The position numbers and the translations under genes were made by a program. From assembly GCA_023379055.1 (NCBI GenBank), contig JAMCSX010000017.1, forward strand, positions 1 to 35,867: 35,867 nucleotides of DNA, given 5' to 3'. The notes beneath the pieces were generated by a model that did not search any database, had not been told where the DNA came from, and saw only the letters and a list, made by a program, of their open reading frames with translations. The number at the start of each line of letters is the position of its first letter. Within the stretch, counting starts at the first letter, position 1. The stretch comes from Candidatus Martarchaeota archaeon (GTDB lineage: Archaea; Micrarchaeota; Micrarchaeia; Micrarchaeales; CABMGC01). Positions 14,343 to 22,130 of the stretch are shown here, in pieces.

Positions 14343-16109
14343 ATGAAGAGTGGGATACGCATACTTGCACTTGATGATTCAAGAATAAATAGGATGGAAC
14401 GCACTAACCTTATCGTAGGCGTTGTAGGCCGCAAGGGGATGGTGGAAGGTGTGCTGTCGTTCAGGGTTGGTATAAACGGAGATGACGCAACGGATGGCAT
14501 AATAAATTCAGTAAGATCGTCCAGATTCATTGATCAGATAAGACTGATTGCAATAAACGGCACGACATTTGCCGGCATGAACGTTATTGATATTGGAAAG
14601 ATAAGATCCTCACTCGGTGTGCCGGTAATCGGGATTACCAGAAAGAAGCCGCACCCATCATTGCTTAGGAAGAGTATAGGTGCTGCGGATATCACTGGCA
14701 AGAAGGAAAAGGCAGCAATAATAGGCAGAATCGCAAAACAGGCTGCATTGGATAGGTTTCGGGGTTTCTATGTGCAGCGCATAGGGATTGAGGCAACGCA
14801 GGTGGAGAGATACATTGAAAGTTCAACTGCACTGCTCAGGCTTGCGCACATGATTGCAAGCGGAGTAACAGGCAGCGAATCGAGGGGAAGGGTGCCGCAG
14901 AGTGAGGATTGGTTTGGGAGGGTAATTAGGCTTATAGACACATACAGTGACGAAGCGATAACCACGATGTCGAACATGATACCGATTAAGGCAATATCGC
15001 CAATGAGCGGCGGAGAGGGCGAGCTGAAAAGGGCCGAGTTTCTGGAAGGAATTCTGAAGACCTGGGGCCTGCGGCCGAGGCGCCATGACTATACAGACAG
15101 CACGGGGACGGTGAGGCCGAATATAGTCTCAGTGTTCGGGGATTCTGACAGGACTATCTGGTTCGTAGCGCATATGGATACGGTGTCAGAGGGTGACAGG
15201 TCATTATGGAGGACAGAGCCATTCATCGCAACAGTAAAAGGAGATAGAATTTACGGGAGGGGTGCCGAAGACAACGGGCAGGGAGTCGTCACAGCAATAT
15301 ACGCACTTAGGGCGCTTAAGGAATCCGGCGCAAAACCTAAGTATAACTTTGGGCTGATGCTGGTGGCCGATGAGGAGGTAGGCAGCAGGTTTGGGATGCA
15401 GAAGCTAATGAAAGAGGGAATAATCAAGCAGGGGGACCTTGCGGTGGTCCCTGATTATGGAATCGAAGACGGTTCGCAGATAGAGATAGGCGAAAAGGGC
15501 ATGTTGTGGCTTAAGGTAACGGTAACTGGAATGCAGGCACATGCAAGCGAACCTGAAAAGGGAAGGAACGCATTCAGGTATTCTGCCGCGTTTGTTGGAG
15601 AGGTTGATGATCTTCTTCACAGAAAATATGCGGCTGTTGACAGTCTCTTCAACCCAAGCAGGTCAACGTTCGAAATGACGAAACATGAGAAGAATGTTGA
15701 TAGCATTAACATAATACCCGGCACTGATATCTTCTATATTGACTGCAGGGTCCTGCCGCAGTATAAGCTTGACGATATTGTGTCTGATGTAAAGTCCGTT
15801 GCTGCATCACAGAAGTTCTTCGAAGTCAAGATAACTATAGATACCTTTAACAGGGAGGATCCTGCACCAATAACTAATGCTGATTCGGAGATAGTACGTC
15901 TGCTGAAGGACTCGATTAAGGAATTGCGCAACATTGACGCTGGGACAGTTGGGATAGGAGGAGGCACATGTGCAGCGTTTACCAGAAAGGCCGGAATACC
16001 TACTGCCGTATGGTCAACGCATACTGACTGTGCGCATCAGCCCAACGAATCCATAAGGATAGGCGAAATTATGGGCGATGCAAAGGTATTTGCACGCCTT
16101 GTACTCTGA
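14343..16109 (+). CDS. DUF99 (endonuclease dU-like) fused to an M20-family metallopeptidase
   Basis: Residues 1-183 match DUF99/UPF0215: GIRILALDDS, GINGDDATDGI, SSRFIDQIRLIAING, and the C-terminal LLRLAHMIASGVTGSESRGR. DUF99 is described as endonuclease dU-like. Residues about 190-588 are an M20 peptidase (ArgE/DapE/carboxypeptidase type). All metal ligands are visible: His277 (AHMD), Asp310 (GAEDN), Glu344-345 (ADEEVG), Asp371 (VPDYG) and His565 (CAHQPNE). The reading frame is open across the junction, with no stop and no obvious internal start. Each part is near full length, so this is a fusion or a missing boundary. Substrates are unknown; the two activities have no obvious link. Confidence 0.85.
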   Translation: MKSGIRILALDDSRINRMERTNLIVGVVGRKGMVEGVLSFRVGINGDDATDGIINSVRSSRFIDQIRLIAINGTTFAGMNVIDIGKIRSSLGVPVIGITRKKPHPSLLRKSIGAADITGKKEKAAIIGRIAKQAALDRFRGFYVQRIGIEATQVERYIESSTALLRLAHMIASGVTGSESRGRVPQSEDWFGRVIRLIDTYSDEAITTMSNMIPIKAISPMSGGEGELKRAEFLEGILKTWGLRPRRHDYTDSTGTVRPNIVSVFGDSDRTIWFVAHMDTVSEGDRSLWRTEPFIATVKGDRIYGRGAEDNGQGVVTAIYALRALKESGAKPKYNFGLMLVADEEVGSRFGMQKLMKEGIIKQGDLAVVPDYGIEDGSQIEIGEKGMLWLKVTVTGMQAHASEPEKGRNAFRYSAAFVGEVDDLLHRKYAAVDSLFNPSRSTFEMTKHEKNVDSINIIPGTDIFYIDCRVLPQYKLDDIVSDVKSVAASQKFFEVKITIDTFNREDPAPITNADSEIVRLLKDSIKELRNIDAGTVGIGGGTCAAFTRKAGIPTAVWSTHTDCAHQPNESIRIGEIMGDAKVFARLVL

Positions 16110-16110
16110 A

Positions 16111-16791
16111 TCAGCAGAGATTCTTTATTATGGTTCGGAGTATGACCCAGCCGTCCCTGAACGTCCTCAGCTTCGGTTCGCCAGCAGCCCTTCTCTTCTC
16201 TATGCTTGGCACCTCCAGCACCTTGAGATTCTTTTTGACCGCCTTTATGCTTATCTCAGTCTCTATCCCGAAGCCAGTCTCGCTGAGCTCCAGCTTCTTC
16301 AGTATTCGCCTGCTGAATGCGCGATAGCCATAACACATGTCGCTGTAATTTGCACCGAATATTGTATTCACAAGAAGCACGAAGAACTTGTTTCCGGCCT
16401 TGCGCAGAAGCGATATGTCCTCCGAATTGCCGCCAGACATGAACCTTGAACCCATGCAGACGTCATAGCCTATATTTATTCCGTCTATCAGCAGGTTCAG
16501 CTCCTTTGCTTCATGCGACAGGTCGGCATCCATGGAGATGAGTATATCGCCATGTGCAGAACGCAGGCCCTTTATCAGTGCCGATCCCTTTCCAACATTA
16601 TCGTGCATAACAATGGCGCGGCACCGCTCTGCTATGCCAACAGTACTGTCAGAGGAGTTTCCGTCTACCACTATTATCTCGTACCTCCTTCCTACAAGGG
16701 AAGACCTGACGTCTGCTATCACGTTGCCTATGTTCTTCTCCTCGTTGAGCGCAGGTATAACGATAGAAATTAATGGAGTTGCATTGACCAT
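16111..16791 (-). CDS. GT2 glycosyltransferase (dolichyl-phosphate mannosyltransferase-like)
   Basis: The 226-residue protein has the GT-A fold signatures: SIVIPALNEEKNIGNVI at the start, IIVVDGNSSDSTV, the DXD motif as SMDADLSHE, and MCYGYRAFSRRILKKL. This resembles Dpm1-type enzymes that move a sugar from a nucleotide donor to a polyprenyl phosphate on the cytoplasmic face. No membrane segment is present beyond the catalytic domain. It follows the NMD3 gene by 8 nt, and converges on the M20 fusion with only one base between. The sugar cannot be read from sequence. Confidence 0.85.
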   Translation of the reverse strand: MVNATPLISIVIPALNEEKNIGNVIADVRSSLVGRRYEIIVVDGNSSDSTVGIAERCRAIVMHDNVGKGSALIKGLRSAHGDILISMDADLSHEAKELNLLIDGINIGYDVCMGSRFMSGGNSEDISLLRKAGNKFFVLLVNTIFGANYSDMCYGYRAFSRRILKKLELSETGFGIETEISIKAVKKNLKVLEVPSIEKRRAAGEPKLRTFRDGWVILRTIIKNLC

Positions 16792-16799
16792 GAAATTGC

Positions 16800-17120
16800 C
16801 TAGTCAAATCTTATGGCGTATGTATTCTTGTATACCTGCTTCCCGCTCTTCACGCCTGCAAGCGTATAAGACATCTGCGGATGAAGCTTCATCTTTGATA
16901 TGAATGCATTGGCAAGAGACTTGCTGCTGAGATAAACGTCAAGGCCGCCGTCCTTCTCCTCAACCTTGGTCACGAACCCGTTATTGATCTCAAGGTAGCG
17001 GGTTATGCGCTCGACAAAACGTTCTATCTTAGACATGTTTCCTCTGAGCTGCACAACAGCCTCATGATAATTGCACGCCCTCTTGTCAGCACATGTCGCA
17101 CATCTTCCTCTTGAACTCAA
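16800..17120 (-). pseudogene. NMD3-family protein, C-terminal part (frameshifted)
   Basis: From residue 12 of this ORF the sequence DKRACNYHEAVVQLRG continues the NMD3 protein begun by ORF 17086-17454. The end (TLAGVKSGKQVYKNTYAIRF) matches the family's usual ending. The first 11 residues translate the other part's sequence out of frame. Joining the two needs a +1 shift that skips the T at 17088 within TGC-TGA-C, giving a 217-residue protein. It could be a programmed frameshift, a real mutation, or a sequencing error. Confidence 0.8.
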
Positions 17121-17454
17121 TCTCCACTTCGTGCTCTACGGACAACTTCCCATGCTCAGTCTCATCTGATATATCGAGCCTTGCAGTCTTGTCAGTATAG
17201 TCTATAAGATGGCAGTTGTATCTGCGGAAATGCTGGCTTATTGCAGATTCGAGGCTCTTGCCGCTTATCTCTTCGTACGACTGCCCCTTTCCAGATTTTA
17301 TTTTCCCGCATTTTTTACACAGCAGCACCTCCGCAGTGATATCCAGAGATTTATTGAACCGCTCCTTTGCGCAATTCATGCAGAAATTCCCCAGAAATGC
17401 TATCTTATCGCTTGAATTCCCGCATGTCGGGCAGAATTTAGGCATTCTCTGCAC
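17086..17454 (-). CDS. NMD3-family protein, N-terminal zinc-binding part (ends at in-frame UGA)
   Basis: This 122-residue ORF has two CxxC zinc pairs, FCPTCG and FCMNCA, a third CKKCG, and ends with CDMC directly before TGA. NMD3 is the adaptor for export of the 60S subunit in eukaryotes; in archaea it is thought to act in large-subunit assembly. The spacing of the cysteines and the later YHEAVVQLRG in the next ORF fit one continuous NMD3 gene. The start overlaps the secD stop by 17 bp (8 bp if the ATG at 17445 is used). Cysteines and domain order are intact, so the gene has not decayed much. Confidence 0.8.
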   Translation of the reverse strand: MQRMPKFCPTCGNSSDKIAFLGNFCMNCAKERFNKSLDITAEVLLCKKCGKIKSGKGQSYEEISGKSLESAISQHFRRYNCHLIDYTDKTARLDISDETEHGKLSVEHEVEIEFKRKMCDMC

Positions 17455-19033
17455 CTGTATAGTGTCTGCTGAGTATCGCGCCGTACGAGGGCCTTGTCAC
17501 GAATGCGCCCAGCAGCGCGCCTATTATCGTTGATTCTGAAAAACCGATCACGGATACAAGTGATGTTGAGAAGAATAGAGGCAGCATTGCAATGGTAAGC
17601 AGGAATGCATCGGCCCATACTATGTAGAATGCGCTGCTTAGCCTGAGTTTCATTGCTGAGCCCCTTCCGTGCTGAAGCACTTCGTCTGATATTATTATCT
17701 GGGCATCCACGCCAGTACCTATAACTGCGATCATACCTGCTATTGCAGACAGGTCTATTGTACCGATAAGCCCTATTATTGAGATTATTATAAACAACTC
17801 GGAAAGAGTTGTGAGTATTATTGGAGTTATGAGGAATGCACGCCTGTATCTTATTGCTATTACGATTGACACTGCAATCACTGCCAGAAGAAGTGCCATC
17901 ACGCTTATCTGCTCAAATTTAGAGCCAAGTGTTGGTGGCGTGACAGTGGGCTGCCCCACTATTACGTGCACTGGAAGCGCACCGCCGTTAAGTATGCTTG
18001 TTATTAGCTTTGACTGGTTTGTCGCGTATGAGACCCTGCCCGAAAGGGCCAGAGTTGAAGGTGAGAAACCTGAGATAACGTATCCTTGGCTAATTGTGCC
18101 GTTCGTTATGCCGGAGTTGAGTATTGGTGCTGACAGGAGGCCTATGGCTGGCCAGGACTGAAGTCCAATGCCAGTGCCCAGGGTCGCGTTCTGTATTGCT
18201 ATGAATGTTGGCGTCATGTTCACTGCGCTGTTCTTCAGTACAGTATAATTGAGCAGGGTAAGGTTAGATATTATGTACTGTGGCGTGTCACTCGAGAGTA
18301 TTACATCGCGGTACTTGCCTGCATTTGACTCGAAGAAAGGAGATATTGCACCCCAGTTGCTGGCATCGGGATTGAGCAACTCGACAGGTATTATGCTTGT
18401 GCCAAGCTGCGATGCTGATTCAAGTGTGGCAATCTCCTTCTGCGGGGTAGTGCCTAACTGCGTGCCGAGCTCTGATGAGTTTATGAGCACTATTGCACTC
18501 GTAGGCCTGTCAAGGAACATGTAAAGGGGTTTGTTGGCCTGGCCAAATGCCACCTTGGAAAATGACACTGCAGCAGTCTGGGTAACGTAGAAGTTTACAG
18601 ACCAGGACACGTTGCCCCCAGATATTATTGGCTGGCTTGCACCTACGCTTCCGCTCAGTATTGAGGAGCCGTTTATTGCCACCCTCCCGTTGACTATCCC
18701 CTGGAATACACCCTGGCTCTGTATTATGCCCATTGTGCTCTGTATGTCACTCTCAGATACACTCGGTATTTGCACTATTACCTGAGAATTTCCTATGCCC
18801 TCCACAGTGACCTGCTTGAGCCCGAAGGTAGACAGCCTTTGCTGAAGTATGGATATTATCTGGTTCATCTGTGTAGGCGTGACGCTGTGCTCAAGGGTCA
18901 CGGGTATCTGTGTGCCCCCCGCAAACTCTATCCCAAGATGTATGCCGTAATGGAAGTCAAGAAGCCCGAGCAGCGCCACAATTATTATGACTGTAAGCAC
19001 CCTCTTGTCCTTTACATAGTCTATTATTGACAT
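17438..19033 (-). CDS. secD: Protein-export membrane protein SecD
   Basis: The 531-residue protein has an N-terminal membrane helix (13-30), the conserved GIEFAGGTQIP, then a large external P1-type domain. A C-terminal block of about five membrane helices runs from residue 365. The RLSTFGLKQVTVEGIGNSQVIVQIPS segment is diagnostic of SecD. The motif VIGTGVDAQIIISDE corresponds to the conserved membrane motif of SecD/RND proteins. SecDF uses the proton gradient to help secretion through SecYEG. It starts 1 nt after secF; archaea commonly have the secF-secD order seen here. Confidence 0.93.
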   Translation of the reverse strand: MSIIDYVKDKRVLTVIIIVALLGLLDFHYGIHLGIEFAGGTQIPVTLEHSVTPTQMNQIISILQQRLSTFGLKQVTVEGIGNSQVIVQIPSVSESDIQSTMGIIQSQGVFQGIVNGRVAINGSSILSGSVGASQPIISGGNVSWSVNFYVTQTAAVSFSKVAFGQANKPLYMFLDRPTSAIVLINSSELGTQLGTTPQKEIATLESASQLGTSIIPVELLNPDASNWGAISPFFESNAGKYRDVILSSDTPQYIISNLTLLNYTVLKNSAVNMTPTFIAIQNATLGTGIGLQSWPAIGLLSAPILNSGITNGTISQGYVISGFSPSTLALSGRVSYATNQSKLITSILNGGALPVHVIVGQPTVTPPTLGSKFEQISVMALLLAVIAVSIVIAIRYRRAFLITPIILTTLSELFIIISIIGLIGTIDLSAIAGMIAVIGTGVDAQIIISDEVLQHGRGSAMKLRLSSAFYIVWADAFLLTIAMLPLFFSTSLVSVIGFSESTIIGALLGAFVTRPSYGAILSRHYTGAENA

Positions 19034-19034
19034 G

Positions 19035-20189
19035 TTATCTTCCCTCTTTTCTCCTTACATACATGAGTATTATAGACGCATTACCTAGCCACGTGGTGGC
19101 AAGGTCGCCGATAAGCCCAAAGAGCACTACCCCGGAGATCTCGTAGTATGTGGGTACGTATGCAATTAGCGATATGGCAAATAACACTGCAAATGATACG
19201 ATTGCAGTAATTGTCATTGTCATTCCAGTCTTCATTGAGCTATATGCCCTTTCTTCGGGAGTTCCCTCGTGCCTTTTAATTATCCTGATCGCGGTCAGCA
19301 CGTCAGTATCTATCGAGTATCCAAGAAGCATCAACAGACCGCCTATGCTTGCTATGCCCAGGGGTATGCCAAATAATGCCATTGCTCCAAGCGCGACTAT
19401 TATGTCGTTTGCTGCGCCGAATACAACGGCGAATGATGGCACTATACTTCTGAATATTACGAATACCACTATGGATATCAGTATAAACGCGACAATTATT
19501 ATCGTCTGCAACTGCTGAAGGAAGAAGCTGCTCTGCAGTACCGTGACCTGCTGGAAGGAATATGAACTAAATGGGATTATGTCGGATATTTTCGAAACGA
19601 TACGATTCTTGTATGACGCACTTGCATTTGAATAGGTATCCTGCGCCTGCGTTATCATCACCTGGGCGCTGGTATAGTTCCTGCTGACATTGCCTATGAA
19701 CGGATACAGCGAATCCAGCTCTGAATTAAGGTTGTTTTTGATCCCCACAAGGGAACTGTTCTCGCCTTTCTGTGCGGCAGCCGATAATGCGGCAAGTGTC
19801 TGGTTTGATGGGTTATTCTTCAATGCTATCCGATAGCCAGTGGCATTCAAGACGTAATTGGTATAATTCGCATTGTATGCATATGCAGCCATGAGGTAGT
19901 CTTCTGCATCTGACAGGCTCTTGTTCGCAGCTATTGTTATCTGCACCTCTCCGCTGCTGGTCTGCACTGATGGACTCGATACATGCAACTGCTGCACGAC
20001 CATTGAAGCGATGTGCGATGCGCTCATTGTGGAGTTTGTCTGGAGTATGAGTGCGACTCCACCACTAAGCGACGAATCCAGGGTTATGTTGCGCGCCAGG
20101 AATATGCTGATCAGCATAAGCACTACGGGTATGGCCACAAAAACCTTTAGATTCCTGTTCACATATATGTTCGGGATAGAGAACTCCAT
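19035..20189 (-). CDS. secF: Protein-export membrane protein SecF
   Basis: The 384-residue protein has a first membrane helix at about 14-33, followed by DSSLSGGVALIL, matching the SecF glycine motif. A long external domain (about 45-225) is rich in Asn, Ser and Thr. Five C-terminal membrane helices include LGYSIDTDVLTAIRI, the SecF signature. The external domain is longer than in bacterial SecF and includes several N-x-S/T sites. It pairs with SecD, encoded directly downstream. Confidence 0.92.
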   Translation of the reverse strand: MEFSIPNIYVNRNLKVFVAIPVVLMLISIFLARNITLDSSLSGGVALILQTNSTMSASHIASMVVQQLHVSSPSVQTSSGEVQITIAANKSLSDAEDYLMAAYAYNANYTNYVLNATGYRIALKNNPSNQTLAALSAAAQKGENSSLVGIKNNLNSELDSLYPFIGNVSRNYTSAQVMITQAQDTYSNASASYKNRIVSKISDIIPFSSYSFQQVTVLQSSFFLQQLQTIIIVAFILISIVVFVIFRSIVPSFAVVFGAANDIIVALGAMALFGIPLGIASIGGLLMLLGYSIDTDVLTAIRIIKRHEGTPEERAYSSMKTGMTMTITAIVSFAVLFAISLIAYVPTYYEISGVVLFGLIGDLATTWLGNASIILMYVRRKEGR

Positions 20190-20214
20190 CGCATCAGTCA
20201 GATTGCTTCTTTTT

Positions 20215-20499
20215 TTATCCGTACTTTCTCATGAACTTGTGGTGAAGCGCCTCCATAAGTCCGTAAAGTATAAGCATTACCGCAAATATTAAAAATGCCG
20301 TGCCGAAAAACAGGTTTAGCGTAAGCCCTAGCTGCACATAGTATACAAGCAGAAGCCCGACAACTATGAGGTATATGCTCCAGTACAGCGACCTGAATAC
20401 ATACCATGCATGGTGCCTTTCCTTGTAATGCAGCATCCTGTCCATTATCATCTGCGGGTCTACTACAACCACGTCCCTCTCTTTTTGATGTATCGGCAT
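20215..20499 (-). CDS. Small two-TM membrane protein, unknown
   Basis: I do not recognise this 94-residue protein. Two hydrophobic helices at about 40-57 and 60-84 are flanked by a basic, histidine-rich N-terminal part (MLHYKERHHAWYVFRS) and a basic C-terminus (HHKFMRKYG), so both ends probably face the cytoplasm. It lies 25 nt upstream of secF on the same strand and is probably the first gene of the secF-secD-NMD3-GT2 operon. TTTAAAATAG about 30 nt upstream of its ATG is a likely TATA box. A role near the Sec system is suggested only by position. Confidence 0.65.
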   Translation of the reverse strand: MPIHQKERDVVVVDPQMIMDRMLHYKERHHAWYVFRSLYWSIYLIVVGLLLVYYVQLGLTLNLFFGTAFLIFAVMLILYGLMEALHHKFMRKYG

Positions 20500-20526
20500 G
20501 ATATTACGTATTTGATATGAATATAA

Positions 20527-20538
20527 GCTATTTTAAAT
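20527..20538 (-). promoter_or_regulatory. TATA box for the secF-secD operon
   Basis: On the minus strand ATTTAAAATAGC lies roughly 28-39 nt before the ATG at 20499. It fits a leaderless or very short-leader transcript. Confidence 0.4.
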
Positions 20539-20586
20539 GGTGTGGTGCAGCTTGGTGAAACGCTCATGGGCATCTGCCTGAAGTTA

Positions 20587-20641
20587 TCGGAAAACCTATT
20601 GAGATCTTCCTTCCTAGAAGATTTACTTCTCGGATTTCCGA
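20587..20641 (-). other. Nested inverted repeat downstream of tRNA-Leu
   Basis: TCGGAAA (20587-20593) pairs with TTTCCGA (20635-20641). Inside it ATCTTC (20604-20609) pairs with GAAGAT (20617-20622). It lies 30-85 nt past the tRNA 3' end on the minus strand, in the gap 20500-20669 that holds no gene I can support. It may be a trailer structure, a terminator or a small RNA; I recognise no family. ORF 20463-20702 overlaps the tRNA and is not real. Confidence 0.3.
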
Positions 20642-20669
20642 ACCCTTGCTTATCGCCGCAAATTGGATT

Positions 20670-20756
20670 TGCAGGGGAAGAGATTTGAACTCTTGCATCC
20701 ACTAAAGGAAGCGGGTCCTAAGCCCGTCGCATTTGGCCAGGCTCTGCCACCCCTGC
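20670..20756 (-). tRNA. tRNA-Leu(UAG)
   Basis: The 87-nt cloverleaf has acceptor strands GCAGGGG and CCCCTGC with discriminator A. The anticodon loop is CTTAGGA, giving anticodon UAG, which reads CUA and other CUN Leu codons. The long variable arm (TCC-TTTAG-TGGA) is typical of class II tRNAs such as Leu, and the T arm AAGAG-TTCAAAT-CTCTT is complete. No intron is seen and CCA is not encoded. A TATA box (20782-20792, used divergently with serS) is about 30 nt upstream. Confidence 0.93.
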
Positions 20757-20781
20757 ATTAAATAAGCATTCTCTGCAAATC

Positions 20782-20792
20782 AATATATATTA
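20782..20792. promoter_or_regulatory. Shared AT-rich box for tRNA-Leu and serS
   Basis: AATATATATTA is nearly symmetrical. It lies about 30 nt upstream of the tRNA 5' end on the minus strand and about 40 nt upstream of the serS ATG on the plus strand, so it could direct both transcripts. Confidence 0.4.
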
Positions 20793-20828
20793 TCCTGCGC
20801 CGATAATAATGTGCTTGCACGTGTTTCC

Positions 20829-22124
20829 ATGCTAACAACCCGTTACATAAAGGAGAACCTCGATGCCATAAGAAAGTCGATGGCAAAGAGAAAGAGCGAT
20901 TACCCTGTAGACGAGCTTCTTGGGCTTGAGGATAAGTCAAAAAAGCTTGAACTGGAATTGCAGGACCTTCGGTCGCAGCGCAATAAGGGCAGTCTTGCCG
21001 TGGCCGAGCTCAAAAAATCGAAGAAAGATGCCTCGAGGGAAATAGAGGGACTGGCATCAGTAAAGAAGAGGATAGGCGAGATGGAGGCCGAGATCCCGAA
21101 GTATCGGGACAGGATAGATGGGATACTGTGGAATATGCCCAACACACTCCAGGAATCCGTTCCGTATGGCAAGGACGACACTGAAAACATAGAGATAAAG
21201 AAAGTCGGGAAAATACCTGAAAGGAAGCCTTCAATGGGACACGAAGAGGCGCTTACAAGGCTTGGACTGCTGGACATAGAGCAGGCGTCAAAGGTTTCCG
21301 GTGCAAGATTCTTCTACCTTAAAGGCGATCTTGCTTTGCTTGAGCAGTCACTGATACATTTCTCCATATCTGAACTTACAAAGAGGGGATATACCCTCGT
21401 GGCGCCGCCAATGATGATGCGAAAAGAGTACTACCGCGGGGTTACTGCACTTAGCGACTTCCAGGAGATGCTCTACAGAGCAGGAGAATCGAAAGAGGCA
21501 GAATCGGACAAGGATGCAGAGCATGTGGATGATGGCCTGTTTATGATAGGAACATCAGAGCACCCGCTGGCAGCCCTTCATGCTGACCAGGTATTCTCCG
21601 CAAAGGATCTGCCAAAGAAATACATAGGATTTAGTCCGTGCTTCAGGCGGGAAGCTGGCGCGCATGGAAAGGATACCAAGGGCATATTCAGGGTGCACCA
21701 ATTCTATAAGGTGGAACAGTTCATATTCTCAAACCAGGATTCGTGGCATTTCTTTGACGAATTGATTGCAAATTCCGAAGATCTGTTCAGTAAGCTTAAT
21801 CTGCCTTACCGCGTAGTGAATATATGCACTGGGGATATAGGCACTGTTGCAGCGAAGAAATTTGATCTTGAGGTATACATGCCAGCCCAGGAAAGGTATA
21901 GGGAGATGGTCTCATGCTCGAACTGCACCGATTGGCAGGCAATGCGGCTGAACATAAGGTATGACGAAGGCGGCGAGAGGAGATATGTGCACACGCTGAA
22001 TTCAACTGCAATAGCCACGAACAGGACCTTGGTTGCAATTGTGGAGAATTACCTTAACGAAGACGGTTCGATAACAGTCCCTGATGCACTTGTGCCTTAC
22101 ATGGGCAAGGACAGGATAAGGTAG
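20829..22124 (+). CDS. serS: Seryl-tRNA synthetase
   Basis: The 431-residue class II synthetase has an N-terminal coiled-coil arm (about 25-100, very rich in Lys, Glu and Ser) that binds the long variable arm of tRNA-Ser. Motif 2 reads GFSPCFRREAGAHGKDTKGIFRVHQF, and motif 3 includes NRTLVAIVENY. These are features of the common bacterial/archaeal SerRS rather than the rare methanogen type. It charges tRNA-Ser with serine. ATG 20829 gives the normal N-terminus (MLTTRYIKENLDAIR); the track's upstream GTG adds only six unmatched residues. aRF1 follows 6 nt later. Confidence 0.93.
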   Translation: MLTTRYIKENLDAIRKSMAKRKSDYPVDELLGLEDKSKKLELELQDLRSQRNKGSLAVAELKKSKKDASREIEGLASVKKRIGEMEAEIPKYRDRIDGILWNMPNTLQESVPYGKDDTENIEIKKVGKIPERKPSMGHEEALTRLGLLDIEQASKVSGARFFYLKGDLALLEQSLIHFSISELTKRGYTLVAPPMMMRKEYYRGVTALSDFQEMLYRAGESKEAESDKDAEHVDDGLFMIGTSEHPLAALHADQVFSAKDLPKKYIGFSPCFRREAGAHGKDTKGIFRVHQFYKVEQFIFSNQDSWHFFDELIANSEDLFSKLNLPYRVVNICTGDIGTVAAKKFDLEVYMPAQERYREMVSCSNCTDWQAMRLNIRYDEGGERRYVHTLNSTAIATNRTLVAIVENYLNEDGSITVPDALVPYMGKDRIR

Positions 22125-22130
22125 CGTGAC

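Noticed and set aside
14003-14530. 175-residue minus-strand ORF
   Set aside because: Shadow across rpoL and the start of the DUF99-M20 gene.
20463-20702. 79-residue minus-strand ORF near tRNA-Leu
   Set aside because: It overlaps the tRNA-Leu gene and the small membrane-protein start; composition looks random.
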